From Melioribacter roseus P3M-2 (GTDB lineage Bacteria > Bacteroidota > Ignavibacteria > Ignavibacteriales > Melioribacteraceae): a DNA stretch of 64,000 nucleotides. The translations under genes were made by a program, and so were the position numbers. Each line of letters starts with the position of its first letter. Position 1 is the stretch's first letter. Positions 1-8,626 of this stretch are shown here, piece after piece. Where the stretch lies: assembly GCF_000279145.1 (NCBI RefSeq), contig NC_018178.1, positions 1,054,001 to 1,118,000 on the forward strand, in the 5' to 3' direction. Below the pieces are notes generated by a model that saw only the letters and a program-made list of their open reading frames with translations, had not been told where the DNA came from and made no database searches.

Positions 1-685
1 CTGGAATTCCTTTTTCGAATTCTACGGTAACGGTCTCGGCATAATCGGGAGCTTTCTCCGGCGATACAGTATGGAGGTATGCGTCTTCGGGCGGTTCCTG
101 CATCGGGTCTTCTAGAATGCCGCATTCGATTGCCGTTCCCCAGATATTATCGTCTATCGAATAGGGATTGTCTTTTGTAATTGCGACCGGTATGTTGTTT
201 TCCTTGGCATATTCAATTTCTTCCTCGCGGGATTTGAATTCCCAGGTTCTCAAAGGCGCAATGCATTTAAGATCGGGAGCCAGGGCTCCGACCGAAACTT
301 CGAATCTCACCTGGTCGTTTCCTTTGCCCGTGCAGCCGTGAGCTACCATAGTCGCATTTTCTTTTAGAGCCACGTCGACCAAAGCCTTAGCCAGCAAGGG
401 TCTGCCGATAGCCGTTGCCATCGGATAAGCGTTTTCGTAAAGCGCGCCCGATCTGAGAGCCGGAAAAGCGTAATCTGTTAGAAATTCTTCGGTTAAATCT
501 TCGATATAGACTTTGGAAGCGCCGGATTTAAGGGCTTTTTCCTCCAAACCGATCAATTCTTTGGACTGACCCAGATTGCCCGTAAACGTTATTATTTCCG
601 CGTCGTAATTTTTTTTGAGCCAGTGAACCATTACCGAAGTATCGAGTCCACCGGAATACGCCACTACTATTTTCTGTTTGCTCAT
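1..685 (-). CDS. argG: Argininosuccinate synthase (N-terminal part, runs off left edge)
   Basis: Ligates citrulline and aspartate with ATP to argininosuccinate in the cytoplasm, the penultimate step of arginine synthesis. Reverse translation from the ATG at 685 gives an open frame of 228 codons to the window edge. It begins [18 protein letters not shown], the N-type PP-loop (SGGLDTS) of ArgG, and goes on with [14 protein letters not shown] and LRTWEF, both characteristic of the family. About 400 residues are usual, so roughly the last 170 lie outside the window. The start codon overlaps the argR stop as ATGA (682-685), so it is the fifth gene of the arg operon and probably translationally coupled. 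Identification is near certain. Confidence 0.96.
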   Translation of the reverse strand, partial: MSKQKIVVAYSGGLDTSVMVHWLKKNYDAEIITFTGNLGQSKELIGLEEKALKSGASKVYIEDLTEEFLTDYAFPALRSGALYENAYPMATAIGRPLLAKALVDVALKENATMVAHGCTGKGNDQVRFEVSVGALAPDLKCIAPLRTWEFKSREEEIEYAKENNIPVAITKDNPYSIDDNIWGTAIECGILEDPMQEPPEDAYLHTVSPEKAPDYAETVTVEFEKGIP

Positions 686-1146
686 TTTTCTATTCCCAAT
701 AATGTTTTTAATTCTTCGATTACTTTTTTAATATTTTTTGTGGATTTCGGCACGACAATAATCGTATCGTCGCCGGCTATAGTGCCCAACACATCGGGCA
801 AATTTTCCCTGTCGATTTGAACGGCTACTCCCTGCGCGCGTCCCAAAAATGTTTTTACAAGTATAAGGCATTCGTTCGATTCGATGGCAAGGACTTCCTC
901 CGCTATATAATTTTTGAGCGCGCCCTCTCCGCCTTCCTGATTTATCTGATAAACAAGACCTTTTGAAGTCGGCACGCGCACCACTCCCAATTCATTCAAA
1001 TCCCTGGAAAGAGTTGCCTGAGTAACTTTAATTCCTTTGCTTTTCAAAAGTTTGCCGAGCTGAGTCTGATTAAAAACTTCCTGCGAAGTAATAATCGATT
1101 TAATCAACGAGTGACGTTTTTGAATTTCCTCTAACTTTTTTCCCAT
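682..1146 (-). CDS. argR: Arginine repressor ArgR
   Basis: Arginine-dependent DNA-binding regulator of arginine biosynthesis. The 154-residue length is normal. The N-terminal winged helix holds the motif [19 protein letters not shown] (about residues 36-54). The C-terminal oligomerisation and arginine-binding domain holds the conserved [12 protein letters not shown] (about residues 121-132), with the double Asp that contacts arginine. The gene sits inside the operon it should control, 13 bp after argB and overlapping argG by 4 bp, which suggests autoregulation through the palindromes upstream of argC. Confidence 0.96.
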   Translation of the reverse strand: MGKKLEEIQKRHSLIKSIITSQEVFNQTQLGKLLKSKGIKVTQATLSRDLNELGVVRVPTSKGLVYQINQEGGEGALKNYIAEEVLAIESNECLILVKTFLGRAQGVAVQIDRENLPDVLGTIAGDDTIIVVPKSTKNIKKVIEELKTLLGIEK

Positions 1147-1159
1147 TGTTAACCTTTAT

Positions 1160-2008
1160 TTATTCGTCTACTATTTCCGTTCCTACGCCTTCCTTCGTAA
1201 AAATTTCGAGCAGAAGCGCGTGAGGAATTCTGCCGTCGATAATATGAACTTTTTTTACGCCTGCGTCGAGCGCTCTGAAAGCGGATTCCACTTTTGGAAT
1301 CATACCGCCGTTAATGATTCCTTTTTCAATCATCTTTTGCGCTTCGGAGCGGGTAAGATGCGTCATCAGCCGTTCGCCGTCTTTAATGCCTTCGACGTCG
1401 GTCATGAACACCAGTTTGGAAGAAGTAACAGCGCCTGCAATATGACAGGCGGCAATATCGGCGTTTACATTATAAACGGCGCCGTTGCCATCCACTCCTA
1501 CGGGGGCGATAACCGGCAGATAACCGTCTTTCATCAAATTTGCAAGGAATCTGTCGTTAACATTTTCGATTTCGCCAACGAGACCCAGATCTTCTTTTTC
1601 GTATTTTTTTACGCCGAGCAAGTTTCCGTCGATGCCGCTTACGCCTACCGCCCTGCCGCCGTGCATATTTATTCTTCTTACGATATCTTTATTTATTTGT
1701 CCGGCAAGCACCATCTGAACGACGCCAATCGTATCGTCGTCGGTATATCTTTGCCCGTTTACAAAATTTGTCTTGAGATTGAGTTTATTCGAAAGCGAAG
1801 TAATTTCCTTCCCGCCGCCGTGTACGACAATTATATTAATACCGATTTTACGGAGCAGCGTCACGTCCTGTGCGACCATCTGTTTAAGGTTTTCCTCTTC
1901 CATAACCGCGCCGCCGTATTTAATCACAAAAGTTTTGCTTTCGAATTCCTGAATGTACGGCAGAGCTTCTACAAGCACGTCTTCTTTTCTGAATTTTGGC
2001 AGCGTCAT
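1160..2008 (-). CDS. argB: Acetylglutamate kinase
   Basis: Phosphorylates N-acetylglutamate, the second step of arginine synthesis. The 282-residue amino-acid-kinase fold shows the glycine-rich VVHGGGKEIT (about residue 62), the ARAVGVSG-like segment 'GGRAVGVSGIDG' and the substrate/ATP region NVNADIAACHIAGA. The C-terminal GGMIPKVESAF is typical of the family. The start overlaps the argJ stop by 4 bp (2005-2008), consistent with coupled translation. Whether it is arginine-inhibited cannot be told; I see no clear extended N-terminal helix of the arginine-sensitive type. Confidence 0.97.
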   Translation of the reverse strand: MTLPKFRKEDVLVEALPYIQEFESKTFVIKYGGAVMEEENLKQMVAQDVTLLRKIGINIIVVHGGGKEITSLSNKLNLKTNFVNGQRYTDDDTIGVVQMVLAGQINKDIVRRINMHGGRAVGVSGIDGNLLGVKKYEKEDLGLVGEIENVNDRFLANLMKDGYLPVIAPVGVDGNGAVYNVNADIAACHIAGAVTSSKLVFMTDVEGIKDGERLMTHLTRSEAQKMIEKGIINGGMIPKVESAFRALDAGVKKVHIIDGRIPHALLLEIFTKEGVGTEIVDE

Positions 2009-3231
2009 GTTCTGTAACTCCCGTTGATCTTAACGTATTCTTCGGACAGGTCACACGTCCAGTAATTGGCTTTTCCCGAGCCTTCGTTCAATTTTATCAA
2101 CAATTCAATCTCGTTCGGTTTCAGCGTTTTGTTGGCTTCTTCGATCGAAAGTTTTACGTCGTAATTTTTACCGAGGATACAGGTGCCGTTGATATATATT
2201 TCGAAATCGTCCGGATTGAATTCAATGCCGGAATATCCCACGGCGGCTAAAATTCTTCCCCAGTTGGCGTCCTCGCCGTGTACGGCTGTTTTGACAAGAG
2301 GTGAATGAGCCACGCTGCGCGCCGCTTTCAATGCGTCGTCGTCCGATAAAGCTCCTTCAACAACTATTTCGATTAATTTTGTGGCGCCTTCGCCGTCCTT
2401 AACAATATCAATGGCAAGCTTTTTCATTAATTCAAACAGAGCCGTTTCAAAAGCTGCGGAGCTGTCGTCGTTTATTTCCGCGCCCGACACTCCGTTTGCC
2501 AACGCAATCACCATATCGTTTGTGCTCGTATCGCCGTCGACGGTAATTCTGTTGAATGTTTTGTCGGCAGTCTTTTTTAAAACGTTTTGAAAATAATTTT
2601 TTTCAACGGCTGCATCGGTGGTAATAAAAGCCAGCATAGTCGCCATATTGGGGTGAATCATTCCGGAACCTTTTGCAATTCCTCCGATGGTTGCGATTTT
2701 ACCGTTCGCTTCAAATTCCACTGAAGTAAATTTCGGAAAAGTATCCGTTGTCATAATCGCTTCCGCCGCTGCGTTTGAGTCGTCTTCCGAAAGCATATCG
2801 ACAATTTTGCCTATCCCCGCTCTTATTTTTTCCATCGGCAAAGGTTCGCCTATAACGCCGGTAGAAGAAACGAATACTTCTTCGGGTTTGATATTCAATG
2901 CTGAAGCGGTCAGCGCAGCCATTTCGACCGCATCCTTCATGCCTTGCTCGCCAGTGCATGCGTTTGCGTTGCCGCTGTTGACTATTATTGCGCGGAATTT
3001 ATCGTTTGAGTTCAAATGCTTTTTGGATATAAGCACGGGCGCCGCCTGGACTTTGTTTTTGGTAAAAATTGCGGCGGCGGTTGCCGGCGTTTCCGACACA
3101 ATCAAAGCGAGATCTTTTTTGTATCTTTTAATACCGCAGTGAAGACCGGCGCTCAAGAATCCCATCGGAGCCGTTATCCCGGATTTCATCTCTTTATCCG
3201 ATATAATTTCCGTATGCTTGTTTTCGTTCAT
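2005..3231 (-). CDS. argJ: Bifunctional ornithine acetyltransferase / N-acetylglutamate synthase
   Basis: Transfers the acetyl group from N-acetylornithine to glutamate, making the arginine pathway cyclic; bifunctional members also use acetyl-CoA. The 408-residue length is normal. The self-cleavage site is present as AKGSGMIHPNMATMLAF (about residues 186-202), where the chain is cut before the Thr of ATML to give alpha and beta subunits with that Thr as nucleophile. The ends 'GEDANWGRILAAVGYSG' and 'SEEYVKINGSYRT' are also conserved. It overlaps argB and argC by 4 bp each. No argA-like gene is visible, so ArgJ may supply acetylglutamate itself (inference). Confidence 0.97.
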   Translation of the reverse strand: MNENKHTEIISDKEMKSGITAPMGFLSAGLHCGIKRYKKDLALIVSETPATAAAIFTKNKVQAAPVLISKKHLNSNDKFRAIIVNSGNANACTGEQGMKDAVEMAALTASALNIKPEEVFVSSTGVIGEPLPMEKIRAGIGKIVDMLSEDDSNAAAEAIMTTDTFPKFTSVEFEANGKIATIGGIAKGSGMIHPNMATMLAFITTDAAVEKNYFQNVLKKTADKTFNRITVDGDTSTNDMVIALANGVSGAEINDDSSAAFETALFELMKKLAIDIVKDGEGATKLIEIVVEGALSDDDALKAARSVAHSPLVKTAVHGEDANWGRILAAVGYSGIEFNPDDFEIYINGTCILGKNYDVKLSIEEANKTLKPNEIELLIKLNEGSGKANYWTCDLSEEYVKINGSYRT

Positions 3232-4238
3232 AATAATCCCGTTGTTTTATCATAATCAAAAATTATATTCAAATTTTGTATAGCCTGACCCGCTGCGCCT
3301 TTTACCAAATTGTCGATTGCGGATATAATAATCAGATCGTTGCCTGCAAGACTAAAACCGATATCACAAAAATTGGTGTAAGCTACATTTTTAATTTCCG
3401 GTATTCCTTCCCCAAGCAATCTGACGAAGGTTTTATCCGAATAATATTTCTCATAGATTTTCTCGATTTTACCAACGTCTGTCGAATTATTCGTTTTGCA
3501 ATGAATAGTCGTGTAAATTCCTCTGGTAATCGGCAAAAGATGCGTTACAAAAGTGAAGGAAATCGGGATATTGCCAAACTTTTGGAGATAGAGGTCGATC
3601 TCGGGGATGTGCTGATGAACCCCGACTTTATATGCCCTTACGTTCTCGTTTACCTCGCTGAAAATCATCGAGAGATTTACAGACTTTCCCGCGCCCGAAG
3701 TACCGCTGTATGAGTTTATTGAAATAAAATCCGGACTTACGATTTTCTCTTTCAGCAAGGGAATTAACGGCAAGAGAACGCTTGTGGGATAGCAGCCGGG
3801 ATTTGCAATTATTTTTGCGTTTTTAATTTCAGCTTCGTTCCATTCCGGCAGACCGTAAACCGCTTTCTGCATTAAATCCGGCGTCGAGTGTTCGTGTTTA
3901 TAGTATTTTTTATAAATATTCACGTCTTTGAGTCGGAAATCGCCGCCGAGATCGATTACGTTTATATTCTTATTAAACGCCTCGGCAACTATCGACTGAG
4001 CCTCTCCGGAAGGAAGGGCTACGAACAACAAGTCGGTTCCATCCAGAGATTCCGCTTCAAAAGAGGCGATTTCTTTCGAAAGCGTTGATTTAAGGGACGG
4101 ATGCACATCGTCAATACGCTTGCCCGCGGTAGAATGCCCGAAGAGTTTATCTATTTTTACACCGGGATGCCTCAGCAACAACTTAATCAATTCTGCGCCG
4201 GAATACCCGGCGGCTCCCGCTATCGAAACACTAACCAC
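3228..4238 (-). CDS. argC: N-acetyl-gamma-glutamyl-phosphate reductase
   Basis: NADPH-dependent reduction of N-acetylglutamyl phosphate to the semialdehyde, the third step of arginine synthesis. The N-terminal Rossmann motif is SIAGAAGYSGAELIKLL (residues 5-21). The catalytic cysteine lies in ANPGCYPTSVLLPLIPL (about residues 146-162), and the active-site His region is VGVHQHIPEI. The 336-residue length is typical. It is the first gene of the operon, with 20 bp between its start and the ARG-box-like palindromes at 4258-4291, and it overlaps argJ by 4 bp. Confidence 0.97.
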   Translation of the reverse strand: MVSVSIAGAAGYSGAELIKLLLRHPGVKIDKLFGHSTAGKRIDDVHPSLKSTLSKEIASFEAESLDGTDLLFVALPSGEAQSIVAEAFNKNINVIDLGGDFRLKDVNIYKKYYKHEHSTPDLMQKAVYGLPEWNEAEIKNAKIIANPGCYPTSVLLPLIPLLKEKIVSPDFISINSYSGTSGAGKSVNLSMIFSEVNENVRAYKVGVHQHIPEIDLYLQKFGNIPISFTFVTHLLPITRGIYTTIHCKTNNSTDVGKIEKIYEKYYSDKTFVRLLGEGIPEIKNVAYTNFCDIGFSLAGNDLIIISAIDNLVKGAAGQAIQNLNIIFDYDKTTGLL

Positions 4239-4257
4239 TTATTTCTCCGTTTTGCAA

Positions 4258-4291
4258 AGCATAATTATACATAATTATGCATAATTATGCA
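4258..4291. promoter_or_regulatory. ARG-box-like operator array upstream of argC
   Basis: Three tandem copies of the 10-mer ATAATTATRC (4261-4290) make overlapping palindromes: AGCATAATTATACA (4258-4271), TACATAATTATGCA (4268-4281) and the perfect TGCATAATTATGCA (4278-4291). They resemble the AT-rich core of known ARG boxes (consensus near TGAATWWWWATTCA). The outer two have centres 20 bp apart, close to the roughly 21-bp spacing of paired ARG boxes. They lie just upstream of argC in an operon that encodes ArgR, so ArgR binding is the simple reading (inference). Confidence 0.7.
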
Positions 4292-4362
4292 AATCTTGAT
4301 TTCGTGTTTTATTTTTATTTTATTTGCACTCGCATGTCTTATTTAATTATTACGGAGGTATT

Positions 4363-4623
4363 ATGAAAAAGTCGATTTTGTTGGTGCTCGTTGGCAAAAG
4401 AAAAGAAGAAGCCGTTAAAGTGCAACAAATTCTTACTGCCTGGGGCTGCATGATCAAAACGCGCCTGGGAATACACGACGGCGTTCTGGAAAATTGTTCG
4501 GACAGCGGCTTGATTATGTTAGAACTTGTCGGAGAAGACGAAAAGAAAGAAGAGCTCGAAAGAAAACTCTCCGTTCTTCCGGGCGTAACGGCAAAACTAG
4601 TCAACCTGGAAGTAACAGAATAA
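4363..4623 (+). CDS. TM1266-family (iron-only hydrogenase system regulator-like) ACT-like small protein
   Basis: An 86-residue protein starting at ATG 4363, chosen because a strong ribosome binding site GGAGGT (4354-4359) precedes it; an upstream ATG at 4324 has none. The sequence MKKSILLVLVGKRKEEAVK... GCMIKTRLGIHDG... GLIMLELVGEDEKKEELERKL... PGVTAKLVNL matches the ACT-like small-molecule-binding fold of the TM1266 family, named for its neighbourhood with [FeFe]-hydrogenase maturation genes. No hydrogenase genes are in this window, so the link is by family only. It is divergent from the arg operon and shares the region with the ARG-box-like palindromes, so it might respond to arginine (speculative). 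Confidence 0.7.
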   Translation: MKKSILLVLVGKRKEEAVKVQQILTAWGCMIKTRLGIHDGVLENCSDSGLIMLELVGEDEKKEELERKLSVLPGVTAKLVNLEVTE

Positions 4624-4702
4624 TTTAAAGAATTTCAAAATCAACGAAGCGACGCTTTCGGATTTCAATTGCATTCAACGCGAGCGAAATATACATATTT
4701 TG

Positions 4703-5383
4703 TTACTTAAATCGCATTACAACTTTCGGGTTGGTTAATTCTCTTAAAGCGTCGCTACCGATCCACCCGGCGGATTTAGAATCCGACGTTTTCAGTTCTT
4801 TTGCTACTCCGACAGCCAGTTTATTCAAACGTCTATTTCTTTTCCCTATTTGACGAAGCGCCCAGTTAACCGCTTTTTTCACGTAATTCCTTTCGTCGAC
4901 CGAACAACGTTTTATGTCGTTGAAATAAACCTCGAATCTTCCGTCCTCCGCTTTTTTATCGTGGACGGCAAGCGCGGCAATCAATGCAAATGCAGCGCGG
5001 CGCACAAACTCTTTGTCGCTTTTCATCCATTCGTCGACTTTTTGTAGGCGTAAGGCGTTTTCCGGAACAGATGGATGCACGTCCCGTCGCATATATCCCA
5101 CGAATCGAAATCGCTTACCCATTTGAGTTCCGGTCACTCTATCTACTTCTTCAATCATAACAGCCAGATGGCGGGCTTCGCGATAGCCGGACTCCCACAA
5201 TTCCATTGCCAGCTCGTGATTCTTTCCAATCCGTTTCGCTATTTCTCTCAATTCATTTACGCTTATGCCGAATGCTTTTTCAACGTTGATGCCGTATCTC
5301 GCCATCCCGGCTTTGTTCTTTTCATCGCTTTTCGACGAAAGTAGACTCACGACTTTATCTTTTGTCAAACCGGCTTCTTTCAT
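4703..5383 (-). CDS. AlkD-like DNA alkylation repair protein with an internal out-of-frame segment
   Basis: Member of the HEAT-repeat DNA alkylation repair family (AlkD/COG4912), glycosylases for alkylated purines. Residues 1-84 and 115-226 fit the family: SGYREARHLAVMIEEV, VRRAAFALIAALAVHDKK, DERNYVKKAVNWALRQIGKRN, then IGSDALRELT. Residues 85-114 do not. The same DNA read in the +1 frame gives WVSDFDSWDICDGTC and HLFRKTPYAYK, the conserved core that ought to be here. A pair of compensating indels, near 5121-5136 and at the T5 run 5039-5043 (A5 in the coding strand), keeps the frame open but replaces this core. If real, the protein is probably inactive; sequencing or assembly error is likely. 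Overlaps the next gene by 4 bp. Confidence 0.85.
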   Translation of the reverse strand: MKEAGLTKDKVVSLLSSKSDEKNKAGMARYGINVEKAFGISVNELREIAKRIGKNHELAMELWESGYREARHLAVMIEEVDRVTGTQMGKRFRFVGYMRRDVHPSVPENALRLQKVDEWMKSDKEFVRRAAFALIAALAVHDKKAEDGRFEVYFNDIKRCSVDERNYVKKAVNWALRQIGKRNRRLNKLAVGVAKELKTSDSKSAGWIGSDALRELTNPKVVMRFK

Positions 5384-6060
5384 TTCAGTTTCAGTCCGTA
5401 CAATTTTTCTTCACTGTCGGATACAATATAGATCGCTTTGTTTTTATGATCTATCGCAATTCCTTCCATCTGCTTAATATTCGTATCGTAGGCTTTTAAT
5501 ATATTCAATTCGGTGTCGAGCTTTAGAATTTTATTGTCTTCGTCGCTTGTCATCCAGAGAGAATTATCAACATTGTCGTAAAACAATCCTGAAACGTCTC
5601 TTACAAAATCAATTTCTTTTCTTTCGATTTCATTAAACAGACTGTCGTATTTGACAATCAAAGCCGGATTTTTTTCGTTTGCCACCCAATATGTTTTATT
5701 ATCCGCATCGTAAGCTATTCCTTCCGGACCGTTGTTAAAAACGCCGTTGTCGAACACGGGTTTTCTATCGATAACCTTGCCGTTTATAGAGACGAAAACT
5801 ACTTCACGGCTTTCTTCGCTCAATACCGCCAGGGTAGAATCGTCGACAAAAGCGATGCCTTCCAAGTCGCCGTCGGGAATTTCAACCCTTTTCAGTATTT
5901 CCCCGTTCGTACTCACCTGATATATGCCGTGATTTTCGTCGCTGACGCTCCAGAGTTCGTCACGTAATTTATCGTAAGCCAGGCCAGACGGTTCGGGTAA
6001 GGCGAGTTTTACCGACCAATCTATTTTGTAATATTCTGTTTCGGACTGGCATGCAGTCAA
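5380..6060 (-). CDS. SdiA-regulated (YjiK-like) beta-propeller lipoprotein, start uncertain
   Basis: A 226-residue open frame from a TTG at 6060. Repeated segments such as EPSGLAYD, DLEGIAFVDD, GPEGIAYDADN, VSGLFYDN and MEGIAIDHKN, each about 45 residues apart, are typical of the SdiA-regulated/YjiK six-bladed propeller family. Its role is not well defined, and it may bind metal or ligand in the periplasm. Immediately upstream in frame the DNA encodes a hydrophobic run ending LLLTACQS, a lipobox, but there is no in-frame ATG. The ATG at 6104 (MYKTYIPLFF) joins it only if one base is added to the A6 run at 6075-6080. I therefore think the true gene is a lipoprotein from 6104. Overlaps the AlkD-like gene start by 4 bp. 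Confidence 0.75.
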   Translation of the reverse strand: MTACQSETEYYKIDWSVKLALPEPSGLAYDKLRDELWSVSDENHGIYQVSTNGEILKRVEIPDGDLEGIAFVDDSTLAVLSEESREVVFVSINGKVIDRKPVFDNGVFNNGPEGIAYDADNKTYWVANEKNPALIVKYDSLFNEIERKEIDFVRDVSGLFYDNVDNSLWMTSDEDNKILKLDTELNILKAYDTNIKQMEGIAIDHKNKAIYIVSDSEEKLYGLKLK

Positions 6061-6209
6061 TAGAAGGCATAAATAAAAAATAAAGGAATGTATGTTTTAT
6101 ACATGACACCACAATGTTAGTATTAAATTTATAAATGCGACGTAGAATAATCGCTTTATAACAATCCGTAATAGACGCCGAATTCCAAGTAAATAGTTCA
6201 GAATAAATT

Positions 6210-8273
6210 TTACCATTGGAGAGCTTCTTCAATTTTATCGTCCCGTCCGAATAAAATCAATTCGTCGCCTTCCCGTATAACATAATTCGGATCGGGCACG
6301 ACGACGTCCTTATCATTTTCATCAAAAGGAGAATTCGTTTTCTTAACCACGAGCACTTCCAGTCCGTAACGGCTTCTAATTTTAAGATCGGTGAGCGATT
6401 TGCCCACAAATTCGGGAGGAGCCGTTTTTTCCAGTATGGAATATCCTTCAAAGACCTGAGTTTTCTTAATTTTCGATACCGTCAAAAGCTCGTGCGACAA
6501 GCCTTCTACTATATCGGTTTTAAGACTTTCTTTGTTATAAGCGGCAATAACGTCGTGACGGCTTATAGTTCCGAGAATTTTATTCCCGTCCGAATTGCTG
6601 ACCACGGGGAATTCATCGGCGTCTTTTGCCTCGAATTTTTTCAGTACGGAATCGAGCGTTTCGTCTTCGCGTATTAACGTAACAGACGAAGACGCCACAT
6701 CCCTTGCCACAAGAACGTTTCTCAGATGTTCGTATTCCGTAATTATCGGTCTCAATTCGGCTTCCGTAATTGTGCCCGTAATTTTTCCGTCTTCATCGAT
6801 CATATAGAAAGTATTATGAGAGCTTTCAATAAGATGTTTCACTATTTCCGGCAGAGGCGTATCATCCTTTACCAATACGATATCGCTTTTCATTACTTGT
6901 TTTGCCGTCAGCGATTTAAGCAAATTAATTTCGCCTTTGGCGGAGACTCTATAACCTTGCTTTTCGAGATGATGCTCGTGTATCGATTTTTTCAATACTA
7001 TCTGAACTATCATCGTGCTTGCGACAACAGCGAGCATCAAAGGCAGAATGAACGAGTAGTCTTTAGTCATTTCGAAAATGATAAGTATCGAAGAAATGGG
7101 GATGAAATTCACTCCGCCGAGCACCGCGCCCATTCCAACCAATACAAACGCCGTAGTGTCGAACTGATAACCGAGCAGATAATTCAGTCCCGTGCCGTAG
7201 AGGAATCCCAGGCAGGCGCCCATAAACAACGACGGGGCAAAAATTCCTCCGAAACCGCCGGAGTTCAAAACCATCGGCACAAGTAAAAATTTCAATATCA
7301 ACAAAACGGCCACCACCTGCCAGGCGAGCGAATTCGATAAAATATGATTGATGCCGTTATAGCCGATTCCGAAGATATCTTTGTAGAAATAGCCCGCAAC
7401 TCCCATAACAAGTCCGACAAAAGTCATCAGCGCCCAGCGCGGGACTTTTTTCAAAATCTTTTTATTGATAATACTGTCAAGCGAATTTGAATATCTTATA
7501 AAAAAGAGGGAGAGCAGTCCGGCAATTATTCCGAGTATGGCATAATAATACAGATTGAGATAATCCCCAACCTGAGGTGTGTGAAAATGGAAAATCGATT
7601 TATTTCCGAGGAAAGCGCGCGAGACGGCGCTCGAAGTTACAGAAGATAATATCAAAGCTGGAAACGTCGACGTGGAGAATTCATTTAACAACACGATTTC
7701 CAGCGCAAAGAATATGCCGCCCATCGGAGTGTTAAAGATAGCGGCGATAGCAGCGCCGGCGCCTGCCGCGGTCAAAACTTTTTTCTTTGTTTCGGAAAGA
7801 CCGAATAAATATGCAAGTTTATTCGCCAATCCGCCGCCCAATTGTGCCGCCGGTCCTTCGGGTCCTACAGTGTTGCCCGAACCGATACTTATAACCGGAG
7901 CAATAAAATGAAAAATCGTATTTCGCAAGGGTATCCGGTAGCCTTTGGTTGCAACGGCTTTAATAACTTCGACTACGCCGCGATTCTTTGCAATATCGGG
8001 AGCTCCGTAAATCATTAAACTTTGAATAAACATGCCTATCGCCGGCAAGGCTATTACAGCCGCAGCTCCCAAAAAATAGAGACCGTTAGCCGTCTGTTTG
8101 AAAAAGAGTTCGTTAAAGAAGTCGATCGACTCGTGAAATACTACAGTTGCAAATCCGACTACGACTCCCATAATTACCGAATAAACCACATAACTTGTGT
8201 AATCGTAGTCGAGAATTTTCTTTGTGTTGAACACCTTTAAATTTTCTTTCAGAACTTCGTAATGTTTTCTCAT
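6210..8273 (-). CDS. CLC-type chloride channel/antiporter with CBS pair and TrkA-C domain
   Basis: A 687-residue inner-membrane protein from ATG 8273; a longer frame from 8324 would run into the upstream gene. Residues about 25-430 form the CLC fold, with the selectivity motif GSGNTVGPEGPAAQLGG (gating Glu about residue 139), NTPMGGIFFALE and GGFGGIFAPSLF. Two CBS domains follow (about 455-580: TAKQVMKSDIVLVKDDTPLPE, then SVTLIREDETLDSVLKKFEA), then a TrkA-C/RCK_C-like domain (about 615-687: VGKSLTDLKIRSRYGLEVL..., IREGDELILFGRDD). It moves chloride or similar anions, perhaps with proton exchange, and the CBS and RCK_C parts suggest control by nucleotides or ions. It lies 5 bp after the phosphatase gene. 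Confidence 0.92.
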   Translation of the reverse strand: MRKHYEVLKENLKVFNTKKILDYDYTSYVVYSVIMGVVVGFATVVFHESIDFFNELFFKQTANGLYFLGAAAVIALPAIGMFIQSLMIYGAPDIAKNRGVVEVIKAVATKGYRIPLRNTIFHFIAPVISIGSGNTVGPEGPAAQLGGGLANKLAYLFGLSETKKKVLTAAGAGAAIAAIFNTPMGGIFFALEIVLLNEFSTSTFPALILSSVTSSAVSRAFLGNKSIFHFHTPQVGDYLNLYYYAILGIIAGLLSLFFIRYSNSLDSIINKKILKKVPRWALMTFVGLVMGVAGYFYKDIFGIGYNGINHILSNSLAWQVVAVLLILKFLLVPMVLNSGGFGGIFAPSLFMGACLGFLYGTGLNYLLGYQFDTTAFVLVGMGAVLGGVNFIPISSILIIFEMTKDYSFILPLMLAVVASTMIVQIVLKKSIHEHHLEKQGYRVSAKGEINLLKSLTAKQVMKSDIVLVKDDTPLPEIVKHLIESSHNTFYMIDEDGKITGTITEAELRPIITEYEHLRNVLVARDVASSSVTLIREDETLDSVLKKFEAKDADEFPVVSNSDGNKILGTISRHDVIAAYNKESLKTDIVEGLSHELLTVSKIKKTQVFEGYSILEKTAPPEFVGKSLTDLKIRSRYGLEVLVVKKTNSPFDENDKDVVVPDPNYVIREGDELILFGRDDKIEEALQW

Positions 8274-8278
8274 CAGCC

Positions 8279-8626
8279 TTAAGCCGTTCTTCTTATTACG
8301 ACAACCGTAGCGTCGTCTTCCCAATCATTTTTTCCGCCGTATACGTATAGCGTGTCAAAAATTATTTCGATTATTTGTTCCGGTGTTTTATCGTAATATT
8401 GCTCAATAATTTTTTTAAGACCGGTAACGTCGAAGTCGTTTTGTTTGCCGTTTTTTCTTTCGATAATTCCGTCGCTGTAAAGCACCATCAGGTCGTTCGG
8501 TTTAAGGTAAGCATAGCCTCGTTGAAGTTGAATTTCGGGCAATGCGCCGAAGACCAGGCCGGTCGACGGCATTTCCCTGAATTCCCGACCGTCATAAATA
8601 AGAGGCGAGGGATGTCCCGCATTCAC
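8279..8626 (-). CDS. C-terminal fragment of SpoIIE-type PP2C phosphatase (split by frameshift)
   Basis: Encodes the C-terminal half of a PP2C/SpoIIE (RsbU-like) serine phosphatase: NAGHPSPLIYDG, a LMVLYSDGIIE motif and the terminal DWEDDATVVVIRR with the metal-binding Asp pair. It lacks the N-terminal half of the catalytic domain, which is encoded in another frame at 8623-9471. One additional base in the T6 run 8643-8648 (A6 in the coding strand) fuses the two into one frame reading EKNGNILYVNAGHPSP, exactly the expected join. It is unlikely to be an independent gene; see the neighbouring entry. Confidence 0.85.
   Translation of the reverse strand: MNAGHPSPLIYDGREFREMPSTGLVFGALPEIQLQRGYAYLKPNDLMVLYSDGIIERKNGKQNDFDVTGLKKIIEQYYDKTPEQIIEIIFDTLYVYGGKNDWEDDATVVVIRRTA

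Noticed and set aside
1220-2017. Long plus-strand open frame opposite argB
   Set aside because: It is a shadow of the argB codons, without family-like motifs or ribosome binding site.
5969-6232. Minus-strand frame overlapping the SdiA-like gene start
   Set aside because: It only covers the shifted signal peptide and non-coding DNA; no family motif.
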